A model generated the notes under the pieces. The model was not told the DNA's origin and did no database searches. It saw nothing but the letters and a program-made list of their open reading frames with translations. Positions 1 through 9,493 of a DNA stretch of 64,000 bases are shown here, one piece after another. Every line of letters starts with the position of its first letter. Positions within the stretch are counted from its first letter, which is position 1. The stretch comes from CAXBGS01 sp963975425 (GTDB lineage: Bacteria; Planctomycetota; Planctomycetia; Pirellulales; Pirellulaceae), in assembly GCA_963975425.1 (NCBI GenBank), contig CAXBGS010000002.1:496001-560000 (forward strand), written 5' to 3'. A program made the position numbers and the translations under genes.

Positions 1-329
1 CCAGCATTGACGAAACGTGACCCACAAAATCCAAGGGTCAAACGCAACCTGCGATTGGCCAGCGGCACCTTGTCGTGCCGCCGAACGACGTACCGCGGTT
101 TCGGATTGGCTAACGGTGTTGATCATGCATCAAACCTAAATTACTGATGATTCAAACGTTGAAACTTGGCTGAAATAAGGCCGTGACCCCATTCCGTGTA
201 TAACTCTCGAAAGCATTTCGGTGATCAAACCTCTCGTACGAAGCATTCTTTCCTAAGCATTCGTTCATCTCGATCACCGCAAATCTGTCGAATCTGTCGT
301 AAAATTCCCATCTTGCGTTGTTGCACCAG
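1..329. other. left-edge gap, no convincing gene
   Basis: This is AT-richer sequence downstream of the exosortase gene. A GTG-started 63-codon frame lies on the minus strand (343 to 152), overlapping the exosortase stop, but it shows no recognisable motif, signal peptide or ribosome site. I see no tRNA-like arms and no terminator with a T tract. Confidence 0.4.
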
Positions 330-1337
330 TTAAGCCGCTCCACGCGCTAGCTGGCTAGCCGAAATTTGTTCATTCGGCCGATAAAGTTGTTCCCAGTATG
401 CCTTGAACCCCCACAATAGGACGAAAGCGAACGGAATCATTAAGAGCCCGGAATTGGTATGGATCGAACGATGCGCCGCATCGCTTGGAAACCACGTGTA
501 CATCACGCCGATTGCAGTGATCCGGACCGCGTTGACAAAGATTGCTAAGGGGATCGACACCGCCATCAGGACGATCCGGTCGACCCAACCGCGACGCATC
601 ATGGCGGCCCAGAAGAACGCCAATGCAATCACACCCATAAAAATCCGCATTCCTGAACAGGCCGCTGCGACTTCCAGCGGCTGGTCGCCCAACCAAATCA
701 CATGGCCTTCGGCCACCGCGGGGAATCCGACCACACGCAAGAACACGGTGCTAAGATGCGTCGCGAATCCTTGAAGTTTCCAGCTGAGTAAACTTTCTGC
801 CTGATAGGGCATCGGGATCATCAAGAACAGAAACGCCACGGCGGGCAGACTCCAACGCAATGCCGCCGGACCTGCCAGCAGCCAGATCGCGCCGGCGACC
901 ATCGGCAGGATCGACCAGCCGTCCAGAAAATCGGCGAATACCACTCGGCTGGCAATTCGCATGACGATCGCAAACGCCATCAATCCAAGTCCGATCCAGC
1001 TCAGTTCCGAGCGAATGCCGGGAAACGAATCCCGCCGATGCCAGCACAACATGGCGGCAAGCGGAACGACTAAGTATCCGTGGGAATAGTCGGGTTCGTT
1101 ACGCCACGCATCCTCTGCCCAGGCGAGCGTTGGCCAATACGCGTAAATCAACGCGATGACGAAAGCCAACAGACCCACCACGATGCTTGCGCCCAACGGG
1201 ACTTTGTCCAGTGGTATCAGCTTTTCCTGTCTTGACTTTCGTGTCGAACGAGACTTTGCACCGGACTCAGCAGCATTGGCATGCGCCATGGCCGCTGGGT
1301 GCAATCGTTTGACTCGACGTTTCTTTTTACCAGCCAA
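330..1337 (-). CDS. exosortase (exosortase/archaeosortase family)
   Basis: This is an integral membrane transpeptidase-like enzyme thought to process proteins bearing a C-terminal PEP-CTERM-type sorting signal. It has 335 residues: a basic cytoplasmic N-terminus (about 1-45), then roughly eight hydrophobic segments. The family triad is visible: Cys227 in AACSGMR, Arg272 in VNAVRIT and His293 in SIHTNSG. The SHGYLV motif near residue 85 also fits. The cytoplasmic extension is longer than in proteobacterial EpsH proteins. It stands alone: no exopolysaccharide cluster or EpsI-like partner is next to it, as is common for planctomycete exosortases. It could be the planctomycete XrtU type, but I cannot assign the subfamily by eye. 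Confidence 0.9.
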   Translation of the reverse strand: MAGKKKRRVKRLHPAAMAHANAAESGAKSRSTRKSRQEKLIPLDKVPLGASIVVGLLAFVIALIYAYWPTLAWAEDAWRNEPDYSHGYLVVPLAAMLCWHRRDSFPGIRSELSWIGLGLMAFAIVMRIASRVVFADFLDGWSILPMVAGAIWLLAGPAALRWSLPAVAFLFLMIPMPYQAESLLSWKLQGFATHLSTVFLRVVGFPAVAEGHVIWLGDQPLEVAAACSGMRIFMGVIALAFFWAAMMRRGWVDRIVLMAVSIPLAIFVNAVRITAIGVMYTWFPSDAAHRSIHTNSGLLMIPFAFVLLWGFKAYWEQLYRPNEQISASQLARGAA

Positions 1338-1963
1338 TGAGATCCCTCAGCTCACGTTCGGTGTGATGGACAAGTGTTCATAATCAAAGGAGCTCCGTGA
1401 GGCTAGGTGACGGCATCCAGGACAAGTAACGTGGTTTTGATTGCTTGGTGGACCGTTGTCATCCCTAACGTGGCCGTATTTCATGCGAAATGCGGGGCGG
1501 TCGACAACCGCCCAGGCTAGCCGCCCCTTCCTAGCCCGTCAACGAATTTGGCTCTTTCGAGTCACTGAATTTCTGATGCTGCGACGAGTGAATGCCGGAT
1601 AAACGGCATTCAGGCCGCTCTGGCCAATGCATTGATCTTTCATTCGCAACCACATCATATATTTGTACACGTCGTCAACGAACCATCAGCCCAGTGTGCG
1701 GCATCTCTAAACAGCCTCATAGAGGGTGTTCAAACGAAGCGTCCGTCCTTCGAAGGACTATCTTTCGCAGCGAATCGAAGGCTGGCAACCTAAATGCAAC
1801 TGATCCACCCATCTTTCCCAGGATTTCACGACACCAGGATTCGTATTGCTCCGAATGCCCGGTCGCGACATATTTGAGGGTCATGGATCGAAGGATTCGC
1901 CAATCGGCGTCTTTTTCGTCCGACGCAAGCGCATGGAGCGCTATTGCGAAGCAGTCAATCTCG
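1338..1963. other. divergent intergenic region with a small GC hairpin
   Basis: This lies between the exosortase start and the downstream FHA gene. A perfect 7-bp stem, GGGCGGT / ACCGCCC with a 5-nt loop, lies at 1495-1513, without a T tract. An open frame extends upstream of the FHA gene through this region, but the peptide it would encode is Ser/Arg/Cys-rich and unlike a domain, so I treat it as non-coding leader. Confidence 0.4.
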
Positions 1964-3118
1964 ATGGATCGATTTGAAATGGCATCTAAAAATTTTGATC
2001 CCGCCTATTGGGACGCGCCCGCGTGGACGCTGTCCATTGAGAGACGTTCAGCACGATCAAAGAGCCGGACGCTGAGTCCGGACCGGCCATTTGTGCTGAT
2101 CGGATCGGCCGAGCACTGTGATATTCGCTTGAACGAACCGCAGATGCCGCCGGTTGCCTATATCGCGTGTTGTCTACCCGACGGCGTGGAAGTCTGGCCC
2201 ACCTGCGCGATCGCCTTCCCGCGGTGGGGACTGGTTCGTTCTGGGCAAGATATCGTGATCGGGCAAACCAAGATCGTCATCAACCAGCTGCCAAGCGACC
2301 AAACGCCAAACCAACAGGTGACAAACCTACAGGTACCCGTGCGCACACGTACGTGTCCCGCTGGTGCGAAGTCCTCACCGGTAAACTTGCCGATCCATGT
2401 CTACTGGAGCGATAAGTCAAAGGCATGTCAGCTAAAGCGCGCTGTGACGATCATGGGGCGCGACCAGCCCAGCGTGCTCCGTTTGAAAGGGCAATGCCTT
2501 GATCAATGCGATCATGCACTGGTCGCGGTCGGGGAACGCCTATGGCTGATCGACGTCTCGTCCGCTTCGGCTGCGGAAAACGATCCGGCCCCTATCAGTG
2601 CCGAATTAAAACGTCCCGGCGAAGCAGGACAGATCGGCAGCGTGCTGATTGCCCTGGGTAGTCGCGACCGGCAATCGGCCCATGATCGTGCCGAATTTAA
2701 CGACATCGAAAAGCTGGACATCAAATACGTGGCCGAGCGAAAACCTGCCATCATCCATGCCTTTAAGGCCAGTTTGAATCAGGCCGGCGAAGTGATGTCG
2801 ACGACCGCCGGCACCGAAACCTACAAGGCCGAACGATTCACACCGGCCCAAATTGATCCCGGCCTGAAATCGCCAACCGACGAACAACCGCAATCTTTCC
2901 CAACGGATGGCTCACACCAGACGATCGAATTCCCGGCATCACCGCGCCACATGGAACACCGCGAAGAAGAATTGCGGCGTGAACTGGAATCGGATCAACT
3001 TGCCGCGCATGTGACCGATCGATTGGTCAACATGAGCCAGCGGCGAGTTACGAAAACGCGAGGACTGCTGACATCCATTCTCAGTCGCGTGCTGCCCGCC
3101 GATTCGCAAGCGGCTTGA
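1964..3118 (+). CDS. tandem FHA-like domain protein
   Basis: Two degenerate forkhead-associated modules can be seen. The first is near residues 30-90, with VLIGSAEHCDIRLNEPQ resembling the FHA IGR...DI.L core. The second is near residues 150-215, with VTIMGRDQPSVLRLKG followed by a HALV segment and WLIDVSS. FHA domains usually bind phosphothreonine, but the canonical Arg/Ser/His set is not fully kept, so ligand binding is uncertain. The C-terminal third is polar and charged, probably helical. The frame is open back to 1592, but that part looks random; ATG 1964 (or 1979) directly precedes the conserved part. The neighbour is convergent, so the gene is monocistronic. A role beside Ser/Thr kinases is an inference from the fold only. 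Confidence 0.65.
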   Translation: MDRFEMASKNFDPAYWDAPAWTLSIERRSARSKSRTLSPDRPFVLIGSAEHCDIRLNEPQMPPVAYIACCLPDGVEVWPTCAIAFPRWGLVRSGQDIVIGQTKIVINQLPSDQTPNQQVTNLQVPVRTRTCPAGAKSSPVNLPIHVYWSDKSKACQLKRAVTIMGRDQPSVLRLKGQCLDQCDHALVAVGERLWLIDVSSASAAENDPAPISAELKRPGEAGQIGSVLIALGSRDRQSAHDRAEFNDIEKLDIKYVAERKPAIIHAFKASLNQAGEVMSTTAGTETYKAERFTPAQIDPGLKSPTDEQPQSFPTDGSHQTIEFPASPRHMEHREEELRRELESDQLAAHVTDRLVNMSQRRVTKTRGLLTSILSRVLPADSQAA

Positions 3119-3198
3119 ACCGTACACACAATGCTCAGCAACTTGCACCTGAGCAACACTCGGCCTTGCATAACTCCGAATGTGTGCTGACGCGCGGC

Positions 3199-4005
3199 CT
3201 AAGACGTCAGCACACCACTGATCGCCGCCGATGCCAGCCCTCCCTCGACACACGCCGTGGCCGAGATCTGACGGTCGCGTTGCAGAATGCGACGGAAGTA
3301 ATCACGCGTATCGCCATCCCAATGATAGGGCGACAATTCTTTGCTCGGAATCGGAGTCCCGAAGTATTGGTCGCGCAATTCCTCGCTAATGTGTTCTTCC
3401 AAATCCAGATACAGGGCAACCGCGGGATTGCCTTGCGCGTAGGGGCATTCCGAGACGTCGCCAAACTTTTGGAAACCGAGCGCGCGGGTGTAAAACCGAG
3501 CGTGCCGCGGATGCGTCGCCACGACCAAAACGTCGATCCCACGAACCAAAGCGACTTGCGCCAACAGGCGAGTCATCTGGCGGAAGTTATCAATAAATCG
3601 AACGGGTGACTTACGGCGGTCGGCCAGACAACCGACTTCGGCGATTCGCGATCCACGCTCGCGCAGCCCGTTGACTTGCTCGGGATACATCGACTGCATT
3701 GGGATCCCTAAAAAACCATCGCCCACCAACGAGATTGTCGAAACGACTTCATCGCCGAGCTTCGACACAACCACTTCCGTCGTTGGCAACATGTGGTACG
3801 GCGTGATCCGAATGCCACTTGGCCGCGGTGCTTCCAAGCCCGCATCCAAATAGGCTTGATAAAGTAGCGAGAAGGCGCCACTGAGATCATCACGCGACCG
3901 CGCCAGAGAGATGCCCGGCGCACTTCGCTTCGATTTCGTCGCATCCGAAGCCTTGGCAAACGCGACCGCGTTGCCAACGGATGTGGCCGAATCTGTGCCC
4001 AGCAT
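3199..4005 (-). CDS. FeeM-like N-acyl amino acid synthase (GNAT fold)
   Basis: It resembles the FeeM branch of the GNAT superfamily, which joins acyl chains carried by ACP to amino acids. The pattern seen is: a Gly/Pro-rich N-terminus, a core strand VVVSKLGDEVVSTISLV, the motif RIAEVGCLADRR matching the E-V/I-x-x-L-A...R signature of this group, then VLVVATHPRHARFYTRALGF, which is typical of GNAT cofactor-binding and C-terminal strands. Start at ATG 4005 (268 residues); the open frame upstream to 4242 is Arg/Cys-rich and not domain-like. The divergent patatin-like lipase and nearby acyltransferase suggest acyl-lipid metabolism or signalling. The acyl donor and amino acid cannot be read from sequence. 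Confidence 0.72.
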   Translation of the reverse strand: MLGTDSATSVGNAVAFAKASDATKSKRSAPGISLARSRDDLSGAFSLLYQAYLDAGLEAPRPSGIRITPYHMLPTTEVVVSKLGDEVVSTISLVGDGFLGIPMQSMYPEQVNGLRERGSRIAEVGCLADRRKSPVRFIDNFRQMTRLLAQVALVRGIDVLVVATHPRHARFYTRALGFQKFGDVSECPYAQGNPAVALYLDLEEHISEELRDQYFGTPIPSKELSPYHWDGDTRDYFRRILQRDRQISATACVEGGLASAAISGVLTS

Positions 4006-4494
4006 CGAGGAGACTCTTGGAAACGGAGGAGACAAGTCGCGTCGGAGTCTGCGCAAGCAGCACATCGAACACGCGTGCGATTGGTTCCCCCGAACTAAAA
4101 GACGGAGTGAAGGAGTCCGTCTGCTGAAACCTATGTCAACGTGTGAAGCCCGGCCGATGATCAGGGTGATCAATGCATGTACAGTCCCTAAAACTGTGCG
4201 GGCTGTAGCGACCTTGTCGGTTGTGCCGATGACTATGCCCACATCGAAGCAATTCGACGTCGCAGGGGTTTGTCATCCCCCGCGGCGTTGTGACAAAGAG
4301 GTGCACCCAAACCGTCGATGCCACTGGCCATCCGACGTCCGGTCACACCGTTTTTGAGAATTGCGGTGGCCCGATGGCGGACGCCTCACGCCGACGCTCC
4401 GGTCGAACCGATCAGACAAAGTGTGGCGCTCTGGATGTGCGTGCGGTCTGGGAAGGAATCCCGAGATAGAAATCCTTTCATCGGACAAGGCGAG
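4006..4494. other. divergent promoter region, no gene seen
   Basis: About 490 bp separate the chosen starts of the FeeM-like and patatin-like genes, so both promoters should lie here. A short dyad ACAGT-N7-ACTGT occurs near 4181-4197. I find no clear -35/-10 pair. The open frames crossing it continue the two flanking genes upstream and have implausible composition. Confidence 0.35.
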
Positions 4495-5652
4495 ATGACC
4501 GACGACAAGCAGCGACGCCCGGACCTGCAAGCCGATCCGCGAATCGCCGACGACGGCGAGCATGCTCGAACGACAGATCGCAGCGACCTGGCCGGACGCA
4601 AAAACCTGGCGGGCCGCAATAGCCTGGCGAGCCGCAGGGCGACAGTGGTGTTGGGCGGAGGGGGCGCACGTGGCTTGGCTCACCTGGGCGCAATCCAGGC
4701 GATCAAAGAAGCCGGGTTACAGATCGAGAGAGTTGTCGGCGTCAGCATCGGCGCGCTTGCCGGCGCGATGTGCGGTGCCCAACCAGACATCCATGCCGTG
4801 CAAGACGAAGTCATTTCGCTGCTGACCTCGGCTTCCTTTCGGCGTCATCAGGCCCAGTTTTTTGGCGCGGCTCGCACCGACGCCGCCGCGCAAAAGCACG
4901 ATACCCGTCGTGCGGGAACACGTTGGTATCGTCGCGTTCGGCGAGTCGTCACTGCGCGTAACGGAATCGCGCGGGCCGCGCGTGGATCCTCGGCACTGCC
5001 AGCCAAAGTTCTCAAAGAGTTGGTCAATGCGCTTGTTCCGGACGTGGCGATCGAGGAACTGCGATTTCCGCTAAGCATTGTCACCGTCGATCTATTGAGC
5101 GGTCGCCGCGTCGTCATTGATTCGGGTTCGGCCCGCGATGCTGTTCAGGCATCGGCATCGATCCCAGGGGTTTTCCCTCCCGTGCGAACCGGCGAAATGT
5201 TGCTAGCCGACATCGGTGTGATCGATTCATTGCCGACCGTCGTCGCTCATGCCTTTGGCCCATCACTGACAATCGCCGTCGATGTCGGCCAGAACTTTCA
5301 ACCGGTGCCGCGGTGCGATTCGGCGATCGATGCGATCCTGCGCGTGCAAAGCATCGCAGAACAAGAATTGCGCCGCAGTTCGTTAGCACTCGCCGATATC
5401 GTCCTTCGCCCTAACGTGCAAAACGCATGGTTCGACTTTAGCAATCCAGAAGAAGTGATTCGTGATAGTTATCATGTGGTGTCCCAGCAATTAGCTGCGA
5501 TTCACACTGATGCGCGACCGATATCCGATCCGTTGTCCCCACCAACCAATCTCGCGCCAACCAACCTCGCGCCCCCGATTTCGTCAAAGCCGATTTCGCC
5601 GACACTTGGCGTCTCGCCGTCGGATCCGTCAGTTGCTTTGAACGCGACTTAA
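4495..5652 (+). CDS. patatin-like phospholipase family protein
   Basis: A Ser-Asp dyad lipid acyl hydrolase of the patatin/NTE-type (RssA-like) family. The oxyanion loop VLGGGGARGLAHLGA, the nucleophile elbow GVSIGAL and the Asp motif LADIGVIDSLP (D-I-G in place of the usual D-G-G) occur in the expected order. A proline-rich tail (TNLAPTNLAPPIS) ends the protein. ATG 4495, just after an AGGCGAG stretch, is preferred; in-frame starts at 4318 and 4435 would add a polar extension with no domain. The last 24 nt overlap the end of the convergent flavoprotein gene. The substrate is unknown; phospholipid or lysophospholipid is usual for the family. Confidence 0.87.
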   Translation: MTDDKQRRPDLQADPRIADDGEHARTTDRSDLAGRKNLAGRNSLASRRATVVLGGGGARGLAHLGAIQAIKEAGLQIERVVGVSIGALAGAMCGAQPDIHAVQDEVISLLTSASFRRHQAQFFGAARTDAAAQKHDTRRAGTRWYRRVRRVVTARNGIARAARGSSALPAKVLKELVNALVPDVAIEELRFPLSIVTVDLLSGRRVVIDSGSARDAVQASASIPGVFPPVRTGEMLLADIGVIDSLPTVVAHAFGPSLTIAVDVGQNFQPVPRCDSAIDAILRVQSIAEQELRRSSLALADIVLRPNVQNAWFDFSNPEEVIRDSYHVVSQQLAAIHTDARPISDPLSPPTNLAPTNLAPPISSKPISPTLGVSPSDPSVALNAT

Positions 5653-6984
5653 ACGATCAATACCGGCTTTGATTGATTCGGAGACTTTCTCGGCCGAAAC
5701 GACGGCGGATTCCAATAGCGGAACGCCGCGACTGGCCCACGAACCACAGAACCAGATTCGTCGTCCCGGTTCGGCGTGCCATTGGTCAAGTTGGTCCAAC
5801 GCCGCTAACGACTGAAAATTGACGACCGATCGACACAACTTCGTCGATCGCACCACCTTCGCCGGATCGATCGTGCCCACGTCACCGATGGTTTGAAAGA
5901 CGGGATGTCGGAATTTCCAATTTCCGTAAAAACGATTGAGCCAGACGGTACACGACGCAGCTTGATGGCTCGGTTCGGTCAGCATGTTGAATGTGGACCA
6001 ATGCGATTTTCGTTTTGGCATCAACCGTGGATCGTCATGCACACAGACCGAAACGTTGTCGTAGCGAATCGAGCCAAGGATCGCTCGCTGACGCGCGTCA
6101 GGATTCTCAAGCAGAGAAAGCGCCGTGTCGGCTTGCGTCGCCAAGACGACGTGATCAAAGAGCAACCGTCGTCCGTCATCAAGTCGAACTTCGACGCCGT
6201 CCGATTCGCACGAGTCACTGCGTGCAGATGAAGCGTTGTCACGTTCGTTGACCTGGACAGCAACCGAATCGACACGGGTGTTATGCAAGACACGAATCTT
6301 ACCACGCAATAATCGCCTCGCCACATCCGCGGTTCCCAGTCGCGTGCGCTGCAACTTGCCAGGCCGGACCAAATTCGACAACGTCCGCAGCACCGTGTGC
6401 GCCGGATACGAATCCAGGCTTGCGTACTGACATGTGCAAACCGTCGATGCGAGAGTCGGATACAAGAACCGATAAACGAAATCATCGGAGAAATCATGCC
6501 TGCGCAAATAATCGCCCAAGGTTTGTTGAGAGGACGGGTGATCGGATCCCGCATGCAGGTCCGAGGTTCCGACGCGGAAGAATTTCATGGCTTGCAAACG
6601 AATTCGACGGCCAGTTCGGGACAGCATTTGACTGGTCATCTGCCCCGGACGTGTTGCATCATCGTTTCGCAAATAACTGTATGGCTCTCCATCGTGCTTA
6701 CGCTCTTCGATCACGCTAAAGGACTGCGAGGCGTTGACGGGTACATACCGAACGCCAATTTCGTCATACAAACGCGTTAGATTCGGCCACTGTGCGTCGT
6801 TGAACATTCGGGAGGGGACGTCAACTGTCACCTGGTGTCCCTGGTGATTGATTTCGACTCGATGGGCATCGATCCCTGCACGCGGTTGCCCGTCCAGCAG
6901 CGTCACCTCGCCAATCCGGTCGCGATGGATGCGATACGCGGCGGTCAATCCAGCGATACCGCTGCCGATGATGGCGATCTTCAT
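5629..6984 (-). CDS. FAD-dependent amine-oxidase-like protein (COG2907 type)
   Basis: The N-terminal KIAIIGSGIAGLTAAYRI is a dinucleotide-binding Rossmann motif, and the C-terminal GRRIWFCGSWASRGVPLLESAV matches the second FAD-contact motif of the flavin amine oxidase superfamily. Length (451) and the central DHVVLATQADTALSLL match the predicted NAD/FAD-binding proteins of COG2907, which elsewhere often sit beside fatty-acid cyclopropanation genes; that partner is not present here. The substrate is unknown. The first ATG is at the very start of the Rossmann strand, so the start is secure. Its 3' end overlaps the lipase gene by 24 nt. Confidence 0.83.
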   Translation of the reverse strand: MKIAIIGSGIAGLTAAYRIHRDRIGEVTLLDGQPRAGIDAHRVEINHQGHQVTVDVPSRMFNDAQWPNLTRLYDEIGVRYVPVNASQSFSVIEERKHDGEPYSYLRNDDATRPGQMTSQMLSRTGRRIRLQAMKFFRVGTSDLHAGSDHPSSQQTLGDYLRRHDFSDDFVYRFLYPTLASTVCTCQYASLDSYPAHTVLRTLSNLVRPGKLQRTRLGTADVARRLLRGKIRVLHNTRVDSVAVQVNERDNASSARSDSCESDGVEVRLDDGRRLLFDHVVLATQADTALSLLENPDARQRAILGSIRYDNVSVCVHDDPRLMPKRKSHWSTFNMLTEPSHQAASCTVWLNRFYGNWKFRHPVFQTIGDVGTIDPAKVVRSTKLCRSVVNFQSLAALDQLDQWHAEPGRRIWFCGSWASRGVPLLESAVVSAEKVSESIKAGIDRLSRVQSN

Positions 6985-7306
6985 GAATGTCGGGTTGGGT
7001 GAGACGCGAGACGTTCAGTTCGTTATTATCGACCGCTGGCAAGCACGTTCGCAAAATTTGCGATTTACGCCGCTGATTTCCGATCGTTGCCGAAATGTCT
7101 GAGTTAGGCTTTCGAGAGCCACAACCCCAGCGACGGCGTCAAGTTTGGCAACGCGTGGATGACCAGGAAACGCGGATTTCCGTTGTCCTAAGAACACGGA
7201 TGTTCGCTTTCCAGAGAACGCGAATTTCCAGAAACTTTGCGAGGCGGTACGGGGTGAATGCTGCCTAACCCGCGACGACCTCATTCAACCGGATCGAAGA
7301 CACGTC
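6985..7306. other. divergent gap with imperfect 25-bp triplet repeat
   Basis: This holds the promoter region for the flavoprotein (leftward) and the acyltransferase (rightward). Between 7167 and 7240 three degenerate units begin GAAACGCGGATTTC (7167), GAACACGGATGTTC (7192) and GAACGCGAATTTCC (7216), spaced 25 and 24 bp. They could be protein-binding sites or simply decayed duplications. No gene is seen. Confidence 0.35.
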
Positions 7307-8485
7307 ATGAATCGCTATCGAATGCGGTTTGCGCCACAGGTTTGGACGCCAAAGCTTAACGCGACGCTCGTCAAATGGCTGCGCCCCCTTCGCATCCGCC
7401 AACAGTACCGTGAAGTCCGCATCGATACGGTCGATGTTGCCGGGCAACATCATTTGCGGCATGCCCTTGATCAAGGCGATGGCGTCATGATCATGCCGAA
7501 TCACTCCAGTCACGCGGACCCATACGTCATCTATTCGGCAGCCGATGACGTCGGAACCCCGCTGCACGTGATGGCAACGTGGCATGTCTTTCATGGCAAA
7601 TCTCGTGTCGTGCAGTGGGCCTTGCAGCGGCATGGATGTTTTAGCGTGGACCGAGAGGCGAACGATATTCGGGCGTTTCGCTTGGCCACGGAAATTTTAC
7701 GAGACGAGCGAGCACCGTTGGTCATTTTCCCCGAAGGCGAAATCTATCACTGCAACGAACGCGTGACTCCGTTTCGAGAAGGCGCCGCCGCGATCGCCGT
7801 CGCCGCAGCGCGCAAAGCCAAACGAAAGATCGTTTGCATTCCCTGTGCGATGACGTACCGCTACGAAGAGGACCCCTCACCGATGCTCTTGTCGACGATG
7901 GGCGAGTTAGAAGAAGCGATATTTTGGCGACGACAAGACGACAAGCCGCTTGACGAACGAATCTATCGTTTCGCCGAAGCTCTGCTTGCCGTGAAAGAAC
8001 TGGAATACTTTGAAGTCACGAAAAACGGCCCGCTGCCCGATCGCATTCGAGCCCTGAGTGATCGCATCTTAAGTCAGGTGGAACAGCGGCATGCTCTTGA
8101 TGGATCGGCGTCCTCGATCCCCGAACGGGTGAAAGCGGCTCGTCGCGAGATCATTACAAAGCGAGACGCGGCCGAAGAAACAGGCCAGTCGACGGACTCG
8201 CTTGATCACGATTTAGAAGATTTATTCTTGGTCGTGCAATCCTTCAGCTATCCCGGCGATTATGTTGTCGAAAAGCCAACGATCGAACGACTCGCCGAGA
8301 CGCTTGATAAGTTCGAAGAAGATGTGCTGAAACGCATGACTGCAACCATCAAGGCAAAACGGCGCGCCAAAGTTCAGCTCGGCGAACCCATCGAAGTCAT
8401 CGGCGATAAAAAGATAAAGGGCCAAACGTCGATGCTAACCAGTCAAGTCGAGGCATCGGTCCAAGCCATGTTGGATCACGCTTAG
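7307..8485 (+). CDS. 1-acyl-glycerol-3-phosphate acyltransferase family protein (PlsC-like)
   Basis: Transfers acyl groups to a lysolipid; family catalysis uses the HX4D motif, seen here as NHSSHAD (His66-Asp71). The second signature, IFPEGEIYHCN at about 140-150, is the substrate-binding block. At 392 residues it is longer than plain PlsC (about 240); the extra C-terminal 150 residues are charged and helical with no domain I recognise. No N-terminal membrane helix is obvious. The stop codon (8483-8485) touches the GTG start of the HisA-like gene, so the two are almost surely co-translated. With the FeeM-like and patatin-like genes it forms a lipid-themed neighbourhood. Confidence 0.85.
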   Translation: MNRYRMRFAPQVWTPKLNATLVKWLRPLRIRQQYREVRIDTVDVAGQHHLRHALDQGDGVMIMPNHSSHADPYVIYSAADDVGTPLHVMATWHVFHGKSRVVQWALQRHGCFSVDREANDIRAFRLATEILRDERAPLVIFPEGEIYHCNERVTPFREGAAAIAVAAARKAKRKIVCIPCAMTYRYEEDPSPMLLSTMGELEEAIFWRRQDDKPLDERIYRFAEALLAVKELEYFEVTKNGPLPDRIRALSDRILSQVEQRHALDGSASSIPERVKAARREIITKRDAAEETGQSTDSLDHDLEDLFLVVQSFSYPGDYVVEKPTIERLAETLDKFEEDVLKRMTATIKAKRRAKVQLGEPIEVIGDKKIKGQTSMLTSQVEASVQAMLDHA

Positions 8486-9232
8486 GTGAAAACGGTACTG
8501 ACGTTATTGTCGCCTTCGATCCGCGATCGACTTGTCGGTGTGATCGATGTCAAACAGGGACAGGCGGTACACGCGGTCGCCGGACAAAGGCATCTGTATC
8601 GCCCCGTTGCGGCCACCACAGGCGACGCGATTCAACTGGCGCGGCGCTATCACGAAATCGGGCTGCGACGAATCTATCTTGCCGATCTGGATGCGATTCA
8701 GCACTCAGAGCCACCAAGCCCTGTTGTCGAGCGTTTACTTGGCCATCGATTTTCGTTTGATGAAGTCATCATTGACGCAGGTTGGTCGACGTTTGCAAAT
8801 CATGATGCGTTAACGCAATTCGACAGTGTTAGCGAAGCCGCAATCCGCTGGGTGATCAGCACCGAGTCGGCTGATTCTCTATACGCGATTCGCAAAGCCT
8901 GCGACGTGGTCAGCGCCGACCGATTGGTTTTAGGTTTGGACTATCGAAACGGACAACTGACGCAGCATGGCGATGCCAAGGAAGCCGATTGGATCAAAGA
9001 GTCAGCCGCAACGGGCATCGGCCGAGTCATCGCGCTGGATTTAGCAGATGTGGGAACCGGTTCCGGAGGATCCACCGGAAAACTCTGCCGTCGCATTCGC
9101 CAAAGTTGGCCGGACGTGAACATTTATGCCGGTGGTGGCATCCGTGATGCACGCGATGTCGAACGACTCGTCGAAAATGGTTGCGACTTTTGTTTGATTG
9201 CCACGGCCTTGCATGACGTCGTTCGCACCTGA
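8486..9232 (+). CDS. HisA/HisF-like TIM-barrel protein
   Basis: A half-barrel-repeat protein of the HisA/HisF superfamily. VGVIDVKQGQAVHA matches the first HisA catalytic-Asp strand, LVLGLDYRNGQ the second Asp strand, and VNIYAGGGIRDARDVERL is the phosphate-binding GGG loop. It starts at GTG, directly after the acyltransferase stop. It sits outside any histidine operon and its motifs differ from true HisA (VKQGQAVHAVAGQ after the Asp), so a histidine role is doubtful. Archaea and bacteria with tetrahydromethanopterin-linked C1 metabolism carry a HisA/HisF-related protein of this general type, and fhcB lies elsewhere in this window; linking them is inference. Confidence 0.78.
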   Translation: MKTVLTLLSPSIRDRLVGVIDVKQGQAVHAVAGQRHLYRPVAATTGDAIQLARRYHEIGLRRIYLADLDAIQHSEPPSPVVERLLGHRFSFDEVIIDAGWSTFANHDALTQFDSVSEAAIRWVISTESADSLYAIRKACDVVSADRLVLGLDYRNGQLTQHGDAKEADWIKESAATGIGRVIALDLADVGTGSGGSTGKLCRRIRQSWPDVNIYAGGGIRDARDVERLVENGCDFCLIATALHDVVRT

Positions 9233-9234
9233 AC

Positions 9235-9282
9235 CGAATCGCATCTGAAACGAATCGCATCTGAAACGAATCGCATCTGAAG
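9235..9282. repeat. three 16-bp tandem repeats after the HisA-like stop
   Basis: CGAATCGCATCTGAAA at 9235-9250 and 9251-9266, then the same with a terminal G at 9267-9282. The last coding bases and stop (GTTCGCACCTGAAC) look like a fourth, diverged copy. Every unit carries an in-frame-looking TGA, so slippage here would not extend the protein far. Confidence 0.9.
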
Positions 9283-9493
9283 AGAATCAAACCGGGAGTC
9301 ACGGAAGTTTGCACATTCATGATTTGATTTACGAGCGTCACAAACACCGCCGCAAGAACGCGTCGATAACGATGAGTACAGACTACCCAATCCCTACGAA
9401 CCGTGATCTTGCGGAGAGACGACTTGCTTTGACACTTGCGTTAACGTCGAATGTGGTTCGCTGATATCCATTACTCGATACCGGTTTAACAAG

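Noticed and set aside
152..343. 63-codon frame overlapping the exosortase stop
   Set aside because: GTG start, no motif, aromatic and Asn-rich; nothing supports a gene.
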